Origin: Deltaproteobacteria bacterium
GTDB taxonomy: Bacteria; Desulfobacterota; Desulfuromonadia; Geobacterales; JAJYBI01
DNA length: 64,000 nucleotides
Assembly: GCA_021779095.1 (NCBI GenBank)
Contig: JAJYBI010000001.1
Coordinates: 143,810 to 207,809, forward strand
Direction of reading: 5' to 3'
Translations under genes and position numbers: made by a program
Notes under the pieces: generated by a model
The model's database searches: none
What the model was told of the DNA's origin: nothing
What the model saw: only the letters and a program-made list of their open reading frames with translations
In this document: positions 35,490-47,234 of the stretch, in pieces
How the letters are laid out: each line of letters begins with the position of its first letter
How positions within the stretch are numbered: the first letter of the stretch is position 1

Positions 35490-37148
35490 TCAGATGACGA
35501 TCGATGCGACAAACTCGTCCAGCGATATCTCGCCCCGCTGCAAGAGTTCCAGCCCCGCCGGACCGATATCCAGGACGCCCGCTTCGGTCAGCTGCGCAAG
35601 CAGCAGTTCCGGATCGTCGGCGGCCTCGAACAGCTCCCGCACCTCCCGGGAGAAGGGGATGACGTCCAAGAGGTAACGCCGGCCCGCAAAACCGGTCTGC
35701 CCGCATGCGGGACAGCCGGCCGGCCGATAGAAGCCGTCCGGCAGCCCGGGCAGCCGCACCGCCGCCAGCTCCGCCGGGTCAGGTGCGTGCGGCTGACGGC
35801 AGGCGGAGCAGAGGGTGCGCACCGCCGTACACGCCACGACACCTTTCAGGCCGGCAGGGAGGAAATGGTTCCGGCGCCAGAGGGTGAAGAGGAACCGGAC
35901 GAGCCCGGCGGTATCGTGCAGATCCACCCCGGCCAGTACGAGCCGGTCGCCCAGGGCCGCCTTCACCGCCTCCGCCGCGGTGTCACCGTCCGTCACGTCC
36001 GCCACGACGAGGATGTCGGGGGCATGTTCCAGTACGGCCGGGATCAGCTTCTGCGCCGCATCGTTCCGGGCAGGTGAAAGCGGGATACGCGGGAACCGTT
36101 TCGCGCCGTGCCCCGGGCCGTCGCCTATAAGCAGCACCGACCGGTTCTCCGTGGAGATCTCGCCCAGGAACAGGTCCAGCAGGCGATGCCGCTCGTCGGC
36201 GTTCTGCGCCGCGAAGAGGACGAGCCCGCGTTTCAGACCGGTCAACGAGCGGACGGCCTCCGCCTGCCGCGGTGAAATCCCCGCCGCCGCCAGGGTCGCC
36301 GGAAACGGTTCGTCGACCCGCAGCTTCAGGGTGACGTAGTCGCCCCCCTCCACGGCGAGGAGCCCCACCCGGAACCGCAGCTCTGCACCGCGCCAGGGAA
36401 AGGAAAGTTCGCCGTTTGCCGTCGGCTCGCCGGTGGCTTCGATCCCCGCCTGCGTCCTGATCTGCCGGAGCAGGTCCGGGTAGTAGGTCGCGGCCAGCTG
36501 TCCGAGGGGAAGAAGCCGGCCGCCCCGCCGCCCCGTCACCTGTACCGCATCCCCCACCGGCTGCAACGCCAGGGACGCGAGTCCGCCGCGCAGGACCTGC
36601 ATCAGGAGCAGCTCCAGGAGCCTCCCCCCCGAGAGGTCGCCGTTCGCGGCCTCCTGTTCCTCAGGCGAGAACAGCTGGGACGAGAACCCGAGGGTATGGG
36701 CACCCTCCACCTCGCCGTACAGCAGATCCAGCATCTCGCGGATTTCGTCCGCCTGCGCCACGGAGACGGTGATCTGGCAGCCGGTAACCCGTGCCAGTTC
36801 ATCGATCGCCAGATCGTTGAGCGGATCGGCGATGGCGATGCTCAGCTCGTTGCCGACCCGGATGAGCGGGACCAGCTGGTGGTGCCTGGCGAGCCCGGCG
36901 GGGACCAGCTCCGCGGCGCTACGGTCCAGGAGCTCCTTTTTCAGCCGGACGTACGGTATGTTCAGCTGGCTGGAGAGCGCCCATTCGATATCTTCCTGGG
37001 TGACGATGCCGAGCTTCAGGAGCGCCTCTCCGAACCGGCAGCCGGTGGCCTGCTGCTCGGCCAGCGCCGCCCTGATGTCGTCCTCGGTGATGATCTCCGA
37101 CTGGTACAGTATGGACCCCAGCGACCCTTCCCGTGCAAGACTGCTCAT
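35490..37148 (-). CDS. PilB/GspE-family protein with degenerate P-loop (predicted pseudo-ATPase)
   Basis: 552 residues from the ATG at 37148. An MshEN/GspE N-domain (SLGSILYQSEIITEDDI, ALLKLGIVTQEDIEWALS) is present at the N-terminus. The C-terminal part aligns in order with the secretion ATPase core: LKRGLVLFAAQ is where VLVTGPTGSGKTTT belongs, but the P-loop glycines, Lys and Ser/Thr are replaced (AAQNADERHRLL, about 305-320). The Walker B/Asp region reads PDILVVADVTDGDT, and the His box is lost. The tetra-Cys zinc motif (CSAC, CPAC) remains. It probably binds pilus ATPases or c-di-GMP-type ligands without hydrolysing ATP. Confidence 0.75.
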   Translation of the reverse strand: MSSLAREGSLGSILYQSEIITEDDIRAALAEQQATGCRFGEALLKLGIVTQEDIEWALSSQLNIPYVRLKKELLDRSAAELVPAGLARHHQLVPLIRVGNELSIAIADPLNDLAIDELARVTGCQITVSVAQADEIREMLDLLYGEVEGAHTLGFSSQLFSPEEQEAANGDLSGGRLLELLLMQVLRGGLASLALQPVGDAVQVTGRRGGRLLPLGQLAATYYPDLLRQIRTQAGIEATGEPTANGELSFPWRGAELRFRVGLLAVEGGDYVTLKLRVDEPFPATLAAAGISPRQAEAVRSLTGLKRGLVLFAAQNADERHRLLDLFLGEISTENRSVLLIGDGPGHGAKRFPRIPLSPARNDAAQKLIPAVLEHAPDILVVADVTDGDTAAEAVKAALGDRLVLAGVDLHDTAGLVRFLFTLWRRNHFLPAGLKGVVACTAVRTLCSACRQPHAPDPAELAAVRLPGLPDGFYRPAGCPACGQTGFAGRRYLLDVIPFSREVRELFEAADDPELLLAQLTEAGVLDIGPAGLELLQRGEISLDEFVASIVI

Positions 37149-37407
37149 CGTTACCCCCGGCGGTACGCCCCGTGGCGGGGCACCCTGTCTTTTGACCATA
37201 GGTTGTCTCGCGGTCTGCCGGACGGTTTCCGCCCGGCGCATCCCGCTCCTCCCTTTACATCGGCAGTTTTGGTGTGGTACTTTAGCGCTTCGCGGAACCC
37301 GGCGCCCCGCCGCAACCGTAAGACCATTCCCATCGTGCACAGTGTGTACCGGATTCGTGGCCGGCCCTTCCGTTCAGACGTCCGCCATGCATCACCAGGA
37401 GCCAGCC

Positions 37408-38412
37408 ATGCAACGTAAAGCCCTCGCCCTCCTTTCCGGAGGACTCGACTCCACCCTTGCGGTCAAGGTGCTTCTCGACCAGGGGATCGCCGTCGAGGCC
37501 CTCAACTTCACCTCCCCCTTCTGCACCTGCACCGGCAAGAACGCCGGCTGCAAATCCGAGGCGGTCCGGGTCGCCCAGGAGTTCAACATCCCCATCAAGG
37601 TGATGAACAAGGGGGTCGAGTACCTGGAGATCATCAGAAACCCCAGGCACGGCTACGGCAAGGGGATGAACCCCTGCGTCGACTGCCGGATCTACCTGCT
37701 GAAGAAGGCGAAGGAGTACATGGCGGAAAGCGGCGCGGATTTCGTCATCACCGGCGAGGTGCTGGGTCAGCGCCCCATGAGCCAGCGGCGGGACACCCTG
37801 CGGGTCATCGAGCGGGAAAGCGGCCTGGAAGGGCTCCTTTTGCGACCGCTCTCCGCCAAGCATTTCAACCCGACCATCCCGGAACGGGAGGGGTGGGTGG
37901 ACCGGGAGAAGCTTCTGGCCATCTCCGGCCGCTCCCGCAAGGAGCAGATGGACCTGGCGGCCGAGCTGGACGTGAAGAACTACCCCTGCCCCGCCGGTGG
38001 CTGCCTCCTGACGGAGGTTTCCTTCGTCCCCAAGATCCGCGACGTCTTCGACCACTCGGACGCGCTCAACCTGCGGGACTTCCGGATGCTGAAGGTGGGA
38101 CGCCACTTCCGGATCGGCCCCCGCACCAAGGTGATCGTCGGCCGCGACGAGGCGGAAAACGGTGTCCTCGAGCGGTCCGTGGAGGCGGGAGAGGCGGCCA
38201 TCCGCTGGCTCGACGGCCCCAGCCCCACCGGCATCGTCACCGGAGCACTGGACGATGAACTGCTCATGACCGCCGCCCGGATCCTCCTGCGCTACACCAG
38301 GGCGGAGGCCGGCGCGAGCTGCACGGTCAAGGTGGAGGGAAAGGGCGACGAACGTCACCTCTCCGTGGTCCACGCATTCGACGACCAGCTGATCGAACCG
38401 TTCCGTATCTGA
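37408..38412 (+). CDS. PP-loop ATPase, ThiI/MnmA-like with NFACT-R_2-type tail
   Basis: 334 residues from the ATG at 37408 (GGAG six bases upstream). The PP-loop LLSGGLDST (residues 9-16) identifies an adenylating N-type ATPase. Several Cys pairs follow: CTCTGKNAGC, NPCVDCRIY and CPAGGC, suggesting a persulfide or metal/cluster site. The C-terminal part (residues about 200-330) looks like the small NFACT-R_2-type RNA-binding domain recalled for such fusions. It should thiolate or otherwise modify a tRNA, but the target nucleotide is unknown. Monocistronic, divergent from the pseudo-ATPase gene. Confidence 0.75.
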   Translation: MQRKALALLSGGLDSTLAVKVLLDQGIAVEALNFTSPFCTCTGKNAGCKSEAVRVAQEFNIPIKVMNKGVEYLEIIRNPRHGYGKGMNPCVDCRIYLLKKAKEYMAESGADFVITGEVLGQRPMSQRRDTLRVIERESGLEGLLLRPLSAKHFNPTIPEREGWVDREKLLAISGRSRKEQMDLAAELDVKNYPCPAGGCLLTEVSFVPKIRDVFDHSDALNLRDFRMLKVGRHFRIGPRTKVIVGRDEAENGVLERSVEAGEAAIRWLDGPSPTGIVTGALDDELLMTAARILLRYTRAEAGASCTVKVEGKGDERHLSVVHAFDDQLIEPFRI

Positions 38413-38434
38413 CTACCGTTCCGGATGAACAGAT

Positions 38435-38462
38435 GAAAGAGCCCGCAGATGCGGGCTCTTTC
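38435..38462 (+). terminator. Hairpin terminator after the PP-loop ATPase gene
   Basis: Twelve-base stem GAAAGAGCCCGC (38435-38446) against 38451-38462 with a four-base loop. The T-rich 3' arm gives only a short U-tract. It ends 26 bases before the next start. Confidence 0.75.
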
Positions 38463-38487
38463 GCATCGTGATACCCGAGGTCATGCC

Positions 38488-38925
38488 ATGAAAACCGTGC
38501 TTCTGTTCCTCGCCTGCCTGCTGCTTTCCGCTCCCGCCGTTGCCGCGGACCCAAAGCCCGACCCGCTTGCCGTCGAATACCTGGTCCTCTCCGGCGGGCA
38601 GGCCACGTTTGATGCCTCGCTTGCCTCCTACGCCGACCAGATCGCCTTCCTCAACCCCAGTGTCGGCAAGGAGGAGATCATGAACTACCTGAAGGCGGCC
38701 GTGGACTGGGAAACGCTGAAGGGGCCGGCGGCGGGGATCGTCGACGCCACCTTCTCCCCGGACGAACTGAAGGCGCTGAACGCCTTCCTGAAGACCCCCG
38801 CCGGACAGGCCTACGCCCGGAAATCCCGCCAGCTGTCCCTGGAGCTCACCACGCTGGTCCGGAAGAGCATCGAAAAGGCGGTCACAGACCACAACGAGAA
38901 CAGCGCCCCACCCGCGCCACACTGA
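38488..38925 (+). CDS. Exported DUF2059-like protein
   Basis: 145 residues from the ATG at 38488 (GAGG upstream). A signal peptide with hydrophobic core LLFLACLLLS ends near APAVAA. The mature part has DELKALNAFLKTPAGQAYARKS, like the DUF2059 helical repeat seen in small periplasmic proteins. Function unknown. The next gene follows after 28 bases, so they may be co-transcribed. Confidence 0.7.
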   Translation: MKTVLLFLACLLLSAPAVAADPKPDPLAVEYLVLSGGQATFDASLASYADQIAFLNPSVGKEEIMNYLKAAVDWETLKGPAAGIVDATFSPDELKALNAFLKTPAGQAYARKSRQLSLELTTLVRKSIEKAVTDHNENSAPPAPH

Positions 38926-38953
38926 CACGTCGTCGCATCGGAGGATTCCGGGA

Positions 38954-39631
38954 ATGATCCAGGACCCGACGGACCGGTACATCGCGGCCATCCTGACCCG
39001 CTGCACCATCGCAGGAAAAGAGATTCTCGATATCGGCTGCGGCAAAGGGAGGATCACCCGGGACCTCGCCCGGCACGCCGCACGGGTGGTGGCGATAGAT
39101 CCCGATCCTGCAGCACTCCGTGCCGCACGGCACAGCATACCGTCTGAAAGGGTATCGTTCCTGCCGCCGGCCGCCCTGCGGTCCCTGCCGACGGCCAGCT
39201 TCGATCTGGCGTTCTACACCCTCTCCCTTCACCATATCCCCGCCCAGGAGATGACGGACAGTCTGCGCACAACGGCCGGTCTCCTCCGGCAGGACGGCTT
39301 TTTGGTGATCATCGAGCCGGGTGACGGCGGTTCACTGACGGAGGCAAAGGAGCGGTTCGGTGCGGGAAGCGGGGATGAACGGTCCGCTCGGGAGGCGGCC
39401 GTGCGCGCCATGCACGCGCTGGACGGGTGGTCGGTGGGAGAGACGCTGGAGTTCACGGTCCTGTTCCGTTTCGACGACGAGCGGGATTTCTTCGACTCCC
39501 TGTTTCCCGACCGTCAACGACGCCCTTCACCGTTCATCCGGCAGGTGGAGGCGTTTCTCCATAGACACCGGACGGCGGACGGGATCGTGCTGGACGCCGG
39601 ACGCCGACTGAACGTCCTCTACCGGCGCTGA
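38954..39631 (+). CDS. Class I SAM-dependent methyltransferase
   Basis: 225 residues. The nucleotide-binding motif I is EILDIGCGKGRITRDL, followed by an acidic motif II (VVAIDPDPAAL) and FDLAFYTLSLHHI, typical of UbiE/Methyltransf_11-type enzymes. Substrate not deducible. GGAGG precedes the ATG. Convergent with mtgA, whose stop is only 15 bases beyond. Confidence 0.85.
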   Translation: MIQDPTDRYIAAILTRCTIAGKEILDIGCGKGRITRDLARHAARVVAIDPDPAALRAARHSIPSERVSFLPPAALRSLPTASFDLAFYTLSLHHIPAQEMTDSLRTTAGLLRQDGFLVIIEPGDGGSLTEAKERFGAGSGDERSAREAAVRAMHALDGWSVGETLEFTVLFRFDDERDFFDSLFPDRQRRPSPFIRQVEAFLHRHRTADGIVLDAGRRLNVLYRR

Positions 39632-39645
39632 CCGCGCGCTTCCGC

Positions 39646-40611
39646 TTACTGCCGCCCCTCTCCGGCGGGGGCAGGGGCGGGTAGCGCTGGCTGGGCGCCG
39701 GACGCCGGTTCCGTCCCTTTCTCCGTCCCGGCCGCCCCCTCCGGCGCAGGCGGCGGCACTGCGGTCGCCGGCGCCTCTGTCGGCGGCAGCGGTAGAGCGG
39801 CACTGGAGAGCGGCGCCTGCACCGGCTCCGGCTCCTTCGCCAACGCGGTATCGACCTTGCGCTGCAGCCCGGCGATGTTCGGCGTCTCGGCCAGCGCCTG
39901 GCGGTACTCCTCCTCCGACAGGACCCCCTTGCGGCGCAGGAGCCCCAGGATCATCTCCGACCGCTTCATCACCTTCCCCAGGTGCCGGTAGGGGTTGTAG
40001 GCAACCCGGGGCCCCGGCAGCATGGCGGCGAGGAAGGCGCACTCCCGCGGTGTCATGGCCGACGCGGGCTTGCCGAAATAGTACCGGCTGCCGTGCCCGA
40101 TCCCGTACACCATCGGCCCCAGCTCCACCACGTTGAGATACAGCTCGATGATCCGCCCCTTGGTCAGTTCCCGCTCCATCTCCCGGGCGAGGATGATCTC
40201 CTTCACCTTGCGGGTAATGGTCTTCTCCCGCGACAGAAACAGATTCTTCGCCACCTGCTGGGTGATGGTGGAGGCGCCCCGGGCAAAGCTCTTCTTCTCC
40301 AGGTCGTACCTGATGGCGTTCTTGATCGCCTTGACGTCCACCCCTTCGTGCTTGTAGAAGTTCGCATCCTCCGCCACGATCACGGCCCACTTCATCTCCG
40401 GCGGGATAACGCTCCCGGGGGTCCAGTCCCGGTTCTTCGGCCCGACGACGAACGGATGGAACCGGCCATGCCAGTCTTTTACCTGGATCGTCATGCTGAG
40501 ACGGCGGTTCTTGAGCCCCTCCACCGGCGGCAGCGCTCGGAGCGAAAGGGCGATGTACGCGACGTATGCCACGACCAACGCGATACCTGCCAACAGGATA
40601 CGCTTCTTCAT
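39646..40611 (-). CDS. mtgA: Monofunctional peptidoglycan glycosyltransferase with Pro/Ala-rich tail
   Basis: Polymerises lipid II into glycan strands. An N-terminal membrane anchor (about 6-26) is followed by the GT51 domain: EDANFYKHEGVD (catalytic Glu) , ARGASTITQQVAKNLFL, and KGRIIELYLNVVELG. The catalytic domain ends near residue 235. The remaining 85 or so residues are rich in Pro, Ala and Glu and look disordered, an extension not usual for MtgA. Starts three bases after pdxA stops, so these are co-transcribed. Confidence 0.91.
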   Translation of the reverse strand: MKKRILLAGIALVVAYVAYIALSLRALPPVEGLKNRRLSMTIQVKDWHGRFHPFVVGPKNRDWTPGSVIPPEMKWAVIVAEDANFYKHEGVDVKAIKNAIRYDLEKKSFARGASTITQQVAKNLFLSREKTITRKVKEIILAREMERELTKGRIIELYLNVVELGPMVYGIGHGSRYYFGKPASAMTPRECAFLAAMLPGPRVAYNPYRHLGKVMKRSEMILGLLRRKGVLSEEEYRQALAETPNIAGLQRKVDTALAKEPEPVQAPLSSAALPLPPTEAPATAVPPPAPEGAAGTEKGTEPASGAQPALPAPAPAGEGRQ

Positions 40612-40614
40612 CCG

Positions 40615-41625
40615 TTACCGTTCTCCCCGCGCCTTCGTTTCCGCCATCGAGATCGCCGTCCTGAGCGCTGCGAGCATGCTGCCGGCGGACGCACGGCCGG
40701 TTCCCGCCAGGTCGTAGCCGGTGCCGTGGTCCACGGAGGTCCGGATGAACGGCAGTCCCAGGGTGACATTCACCCCGTCGTCGAAATGCAGCAATTTCAA
40801 GGGAATGAGCCCCTGGTCGTGATACATGCAGACCACCAGGTCGTACGCACCCTGGGCGGCGAAATGAAACAGGGTGTCGGCGGAAAACGGTCCCCGTACA
40901 TAGATCCCCTCGGCACGCGCCGCGGAGATGGCCGGTTCGATGGCGGTCCGCTCCTCGTCGCCGAACATCATCCCCTCGCCGCAGTGGGGGTTCAGCGCCG
41001 TCACCGCGATGCGCGGCGCACCACCCAGGTAGAGAGACAGGTCGCGGTGGGCGATGCGCAGGGTATCCAGCACCCGCTCCTTCGTGATGAGTGACGGGAC
41101 ACGGCTGAGCGGCTCGTGGATGGTCACGAGGCAGACCCGCAGCCGCTCCCCCGCCAGCATCATGACGTAATCCTCCACACCCGCCAGTTTTGCGAGGAGT
41201 TCCGTATGGCCGGGGTAGACGTGCCCGGCATGGTTCATCGCCTTCTTGTTGATCGGGCCGGTGACCATGGCGGCGGCATCCCCCCGCATGCACCGCTGTG
41301 CCCCCTCGACGATATAGCGGTACATGGCATCGCCGGCGGATTCCGTCGGACGGCCGTACGCCATCTCCCCCTCCGCCAGCCGGCTTAAGGGGCAGAGCAG
41401 CAGCTCGTCCGGATCGATCACTCCGGGGAGCTGCCACCCCACCACCTCCCGGACGGTCTGGCCGCTCCGCGTAACAGCGATCCCCCGCTTCATGGCGGCT
41501 GGATCACCGATGACGACCGGCAGGCACTGCTCCAGTATCTCCGGTACGGCCAGGGCCTTGGCGATGACCTCGGGTCCGATGCCGGTGGGGTCCCCCATGG
41601 TGACGGCGATGATCGGTTTCCGCAC
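40615..41625 (-). CDS. pdxA: 4-hydroxythreonine-4-phosphate dehydrogenase
   Basis: Pyridoxal-phosphate biosynthesis: NAD-dependent oxidation of 4-phosphohydroxy-threonine. 336 residues starting at GTG with a GGGGG Shine-Dalgarno. The start KPIIAVTMGDPTGIGPE, the metal/phosphate-binding PINKKAMNHAGH and PGHTE, the VTALNPHCGEG block and MYHDQGLIPLK are diagnostic. It follows the terminator of the ATP synthase operon and is followed by mtgA. Confidence 0.95.
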   Translation of the reverse strand: MRKPIIAVTMGDPTGIGPEVIAKALAVPEILEQCLPVVIGDPAAMKRGIAVTRSGQTVREVVGWQLPGVIDPDELLLCPLSRLAEGEMAYGRPTESAGDAMYRYIVEGAQRCMRGDAAAMVTGPINKKAMNHAGHVYPGHTELLAKLAGVEDYVMMLAGERLRVCLVTIHEPLSRVPSLITKERVLDTLRIAHRDLSLYLGGAPRIAVTALNPHCGEGMMFGDEERTAIEPAISAARAEGIYVRGPFSADTLFHFAAQGAYDLVVCMYHDQGLIPLKLLHFDDGVNVTLGLPFIRTSVDHGTGYDLAGTGRASAGSMLAALRTAISMAETKARGER

Positions 41626-41635
41626 GATTTCCCCC

Positions 41636-41669
41636 GCAAAAAAAAAGAGTGGCCTGAAGCCACTCTTTT
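41636..41669 (-). terminator. Terminator of the F1 ATP synthase operon
   Basis: On the minus strand the stem 41659-41669 with 41643-41653 (loop of five) is followed by a run of A on the plus strand, that is, T on the transcript strand. It lies 26 bases after the atpC stop. Confidence 0.92.
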
Positions 41670-41694
41670 ACAGCAGTTTGCACATCTTGTGAAT

Positions 41695-42111
41695 CTATTT
41701 TCTGGCGGCCTTGCCGGCGACCTGCATCCGGATGAGGGCGCGCTCCAGGGCCGCCTCCATGACGCGGTAGTCCTTATCCTCGGGGGAGAGCTTCTTCAGC
41801 GCCTCCTCGGCACGACCGAGCGCCGCTTTGGCCCGCTCCAGGTCAATCTCGTCGGAGCGCTCGGCGGTCTCCACCAGCACGGTAACCGTGTCGTTCTCCA
41901 CCTCGAAGTAGCCCCAGTTCACGGCCAGGTGGCTTACCGCCCCACTCTTCTTGTAGGCGAACTCCCCGATCTTCAGGGAGGTGAGAAACGGGGCGTGGCC
42001 GGGAAGCACGCCGAACTCACCCAGCGAGCCGGTGGCGGTGATCTCGTCCACCTCTTCCGAAAGGACCTTGCGATAGGGGGTAACCAGTTCGAGTCTCAGT
42101 TTCTCTGCCAT
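41695..42111 (-). CDS. atpC: F-type ATP synthase subunit epsilon
   Basis: Central-stalk subunit and inhibitor of F1. 138 residues from ATG 42111, a start chosen because AAAGGG lies eight bases upstream; a TTG two codons earlier is in frame. The N-terminal beta-sandwich holds VTPYRKVLSEEVDEI and GEFGVLPGHAPFLTSL. The C-terminal helical domain is DEIDLERAKAALGRAEEAL. Last gene of the operon. It is separated from atpD by a heptanucleotide repeat. Confidence 0.96.
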   Translation of the reverse strand: MAEKLRLELVTPYRKVLSEEVDEITATGSLGEFGVLPGHAPFLTSLKIGEFAYKKSGAVSHLAVNWGYFEVENDTVTVLVETAERSDEIDLERAKAALGRAEEALKKLSPEDKDYRVMEAALERALIRMQVAGKAARK

Positions 42112-42120
42112 ATACAAAAC

Positions 42121-42190
42121 CCTTTGGGCTCAAGGCTCAAGGCTCAAGGCCCAAGGTTAACCCCTGCGCCCTGTGCCCTGTATCCTGTGC
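42121..42190 (-). repeat. Heptanucleotide tandem repeats between atpD and atpC
   Basis: On the plus strand three exact GGCTCAA units plus variants (GGCCCAA, GGTTAA) are followed by CCCTGCG, CCCTGTG, CCCTGTA and TCCTGTG units. The same two unit types occur in the atpB-atpE gap. The array almost fills the 87-base gap and stops a few bases short of the atpC start. Confidence 0.75.
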
Positions 42191-42198
42191 CTGTCTTA

Positions 42199-43644
<1,446 letters not shown>

Positions 43645-43666
43645 CTATTGTATAATCCTTGAAAGT

Positions 43667-44530
43667 TTATCCCTTGATGGACTCGGCGCCGGAGATGATC
43701 TCCATGAGCTCCGTCGTGATGGCCGCCTGTCGGGCCCGGTTGTACTGCAGGGTCAACTTGCCGATCATCTCCGTCGCGTTCTTGGAGGCGCTGTCCATGG
43801 CGGTCATCCGGGCGCCGTGTTCCGCTGCCACCGACTCCAGGAGCGCCTTGAACAGCTGCACCTCGATATGCTTCGGCAGGAGCTCCTCCAGGAGCGCCGC
43901 CTTGGACGGTTCGTAGATGTACTGGGGCGGGTTCTCGCTCTCTTCCGCCTCTTCGGGCACGATGGGGAGGAGCCTCGTCAGGGTGATGTCCTGGGACATG
44001 ACGCTGCGGAACGCATTGAAGAGGAGGTAGACCTCGTCGTATTCCTCCGCCAGATACCCCTCCACCGTCTCCTGGGCCAGGAGCGCCGCGGTCTGGTAGT
44101 TGAGACCGTGCAGGATGTTCGCGTAGTTCTTGTGGATCGCCCGGCGGTTCTTGAGGAACTCGTACCCCTTGCGGCCGACGGTGGTGACCAGCATCTCGCC
44201 GGCGTCGGTGCCGCGCTCGCGGATGAACCGCTCCGCCGCCTTGCAGATGTTGGCGTTGAAGCCGCCGCAGAGGCCACGGTCGGAGGTGACCACGATGAGG
44301 AGGGTCCTGTTGACCGGCCGCGCCTGCATGAGCGGGCTGCCATCGCCCCCCTGGCTCGTGGCGAGGCGGGTTAAGACCTCAGCCAGCTTGCCGGCGTAGG
44401 GACGGGCCGCCACCACGTTTTCCTGGGCGCGGCGGAGTTTCGCGGCCGAGACCATCTTCATGGCCTTGGTTATCTGTCTCGTGTTCTTGACCGAGACGAT
44501 CCGCTTCTTGATGCTCTTGAGACTTGCCAT
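43667..44530 (-). CDS. atpG: F-type ATP synthase subunit gamma
   Basis: Central-stalk rotor subunit, 287 residues. The N-terminal coiled helix [27 protein letters not shown] and the C-terminal helix ending in [22 protein letters not shown] form the asymmetric shaft. [10 protein letters not shown] is the conserved Rossmann-like segment. Confidence 0.97.
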   Translation of the reverse strand: MASLKSIKKRIVSVKNTRQITKAMKMVSAAKLRRAQENVVAARPYAGKLAEVLTRLATSQGGDGSPLMQARPVNRTLLIVVTSDRGLCGGFNANICKAAERFIRERGTDAGEMLVTTVGRKGYEFLKNRRAIHKNYANILHGLNYQTAALLAQETVEGYLAEEYDEVYLLFNAFRSVMSQDITLTRLLPIVPEEAEESENPPQYIYEPSKAALLEELLPKHIEVQLFKALLESVAAEHGARMTAMDSASKNATEMIGKLTLQYNRARQAAITTELMEIISGAESIKG

Positions 44531-44550
44531 AGGTGAAGACCGTCCTTAGC

Positions 44551-46071
<1,521 letters not shown>

Positions 46072-46614
46072 TCACCCCTTCTGTAATATATCTTCAATCC
46101 TGTTGAGCTGGGTCTTCACACTACCGTCGTAGATCATGTCACCGATCTGGGTCACGACACCGCCGATGAGGGCGGGGTCGACCTGCACCGTGAGTTCCAC
46201 CTGCTTGCCGGTCTTCTCCGCCAGCGCCTTCCGGATCGACTCTACCTGGCTCTCGTCCAGCGTTAGTCCCGAGGTGAGGGTCGGACGGAGGACACCGGAA
46301 AGCTCGTCGGCAAAGGCACGGAAGCTCTCGGCGATCTGCGGCAGGAACTGCACGCGGTTCCGGTCCAAGAGGAGCTGGACGAAGTTGCCGACGGTCGCCG
46401 ACAGCGCCAGCGCCGCGACGATGTCCTTCAGGATCTCCTTCTTCGCCTCGATGCCGTAGGCCGGGTTGGCGAGAATAGCCGCCAGTTCCGGGTTGTCCCG
46501 CAGAGTTTTGCAGAGGTCGGCGAGTTCCGTGTTGAACCGGTCAACCGCATTCTCCTCCGTCCCCAGCTGCACCAGTGCCTTGGCGTAGCGCCGTGCTATC
46601 GTGTTCGTAATCAA
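46072..46614 (-). CDS. atpH: F-type ATP synthase subunit delta
   Basis: Peripheral-stalk subunit joining b/b' to alpha, 180 residues. [12 protein letters not shown] is the usual start region; the C-terminal domain has [25 protein letters not shown]. It appears to start at TTG (46614), overlapping the atpF stop by four bases (TTGA). Confidence 0.94.
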   Translation of the reverse strand: MITNTIARRYAKALVQLGTEENAVDRFNTELADLCKTLRDNPELAAILANPAYGIEAKKEILKDIVAALALSATVGNFVQLLLDRNRVQFLPQIAESFRAFADELSGVLRPTLTSGLTLDESQVESIRKALAEKTGKQVELTVQVDPALIGGVVTQIGDMIYDGSVKTQLNRIEDILQKG

Positions 46615-47234
46615 TGTAGCTCCACCACCTTGGTAAGATATTCACCAACCAGCCGGTCCTGATCGTCCTTCTTCGTCTCTGCGCGCAGGGTCTTTTCGGC
46701 CAGCTCCACCGCCAGCCGTGCCGCCTCCGCACGCAGCTCGGCCCTCGCCTTCAGGACCTCCTGGCCGGCCGCCTGGCGCGCCTGCTCGCGGATCCGCTCG
46801 GCCGCGGCCTGAGCCTCGGCGATGATCCGCGTCTTTTCCGCCTCGCCCTCGCGCTTGATGGCGGCATAGATCCCGTCGACTTCCTTGTTTGCCGCCGCGA
46901 GTTTCTCGCTGTATTCGGCGTGTTTCCGCTCGGCGGCCTCACGGGCCTCCTCCGCATCCCGGAGCGCCCTCTCGATCGCCGCACGGCGGCTTGCAAGCGC
47001 GCCTTTCACGTCGGCCTTCTTCAGCGCCCAGAAGAGGATCGCGAAGAGGACCCCGAAGTCGATCACACGCCACATGAAGTCCTTCATCTGGGCGGCGGTA
47101 TCGATCGCCTCGTGCGCGCCTTCCGCACTCTCGGCAGCGAAGCCGGCGGCGGCACACCCCACCAGCAGCAGACAAACAAACGCCGCAGCGAATACCTGAC
47201 GATTCGAGCCGCGGCCGTTGATGATGCGCTTCAT
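46611..47234 (-). CDS. atpF: F-type ATP synthase subunit b with N-terminal signal-like leader
   Basis: Peripheral-stalk subunit, 207 residues, longer than typical b. The N-terminus (residues about 14-32) is a second hydrophobic segment ending in [10 protein letters not shown], resembling a cleavable or lipoprotein signal, followed by a true membrane helix ([14 protein letters not shown]). The rest is a long alanine/glutamate-rich coiled helix. GGAGGAG is 7-8 bases before the ATG. It partners atpX (b'). Confidence 0.94.
   Translation of the reverse strand: MKRIINGRGSNRQVFAAAFVCLLLVGCAAAGFAAESAEGAHEAIDTAAQMKDFMWRVIDFGVLFAILFWALKKADVKGALASRRAAIERALRDAEEAREAAERKHAEYSEKLAAANKEVDGIYAAIKREGEAEKTRIIAEAQAAAERIREQARQAAGQEVLKARAELRAEAARLAVELAEKTLRAETKKDDQDRLVGEYLTKVVELH

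Noticed and set aside
36696..37418. Plus-strand open frame upstream of the PP-loop gene
   Set aside because: It covers the antisense of the pseudo-ATPase and has no ribosome site; the real start is at 37408.
42121..42190. CRISPR array
   Set aside because: Units are seven bases, contiguous and without spacers.
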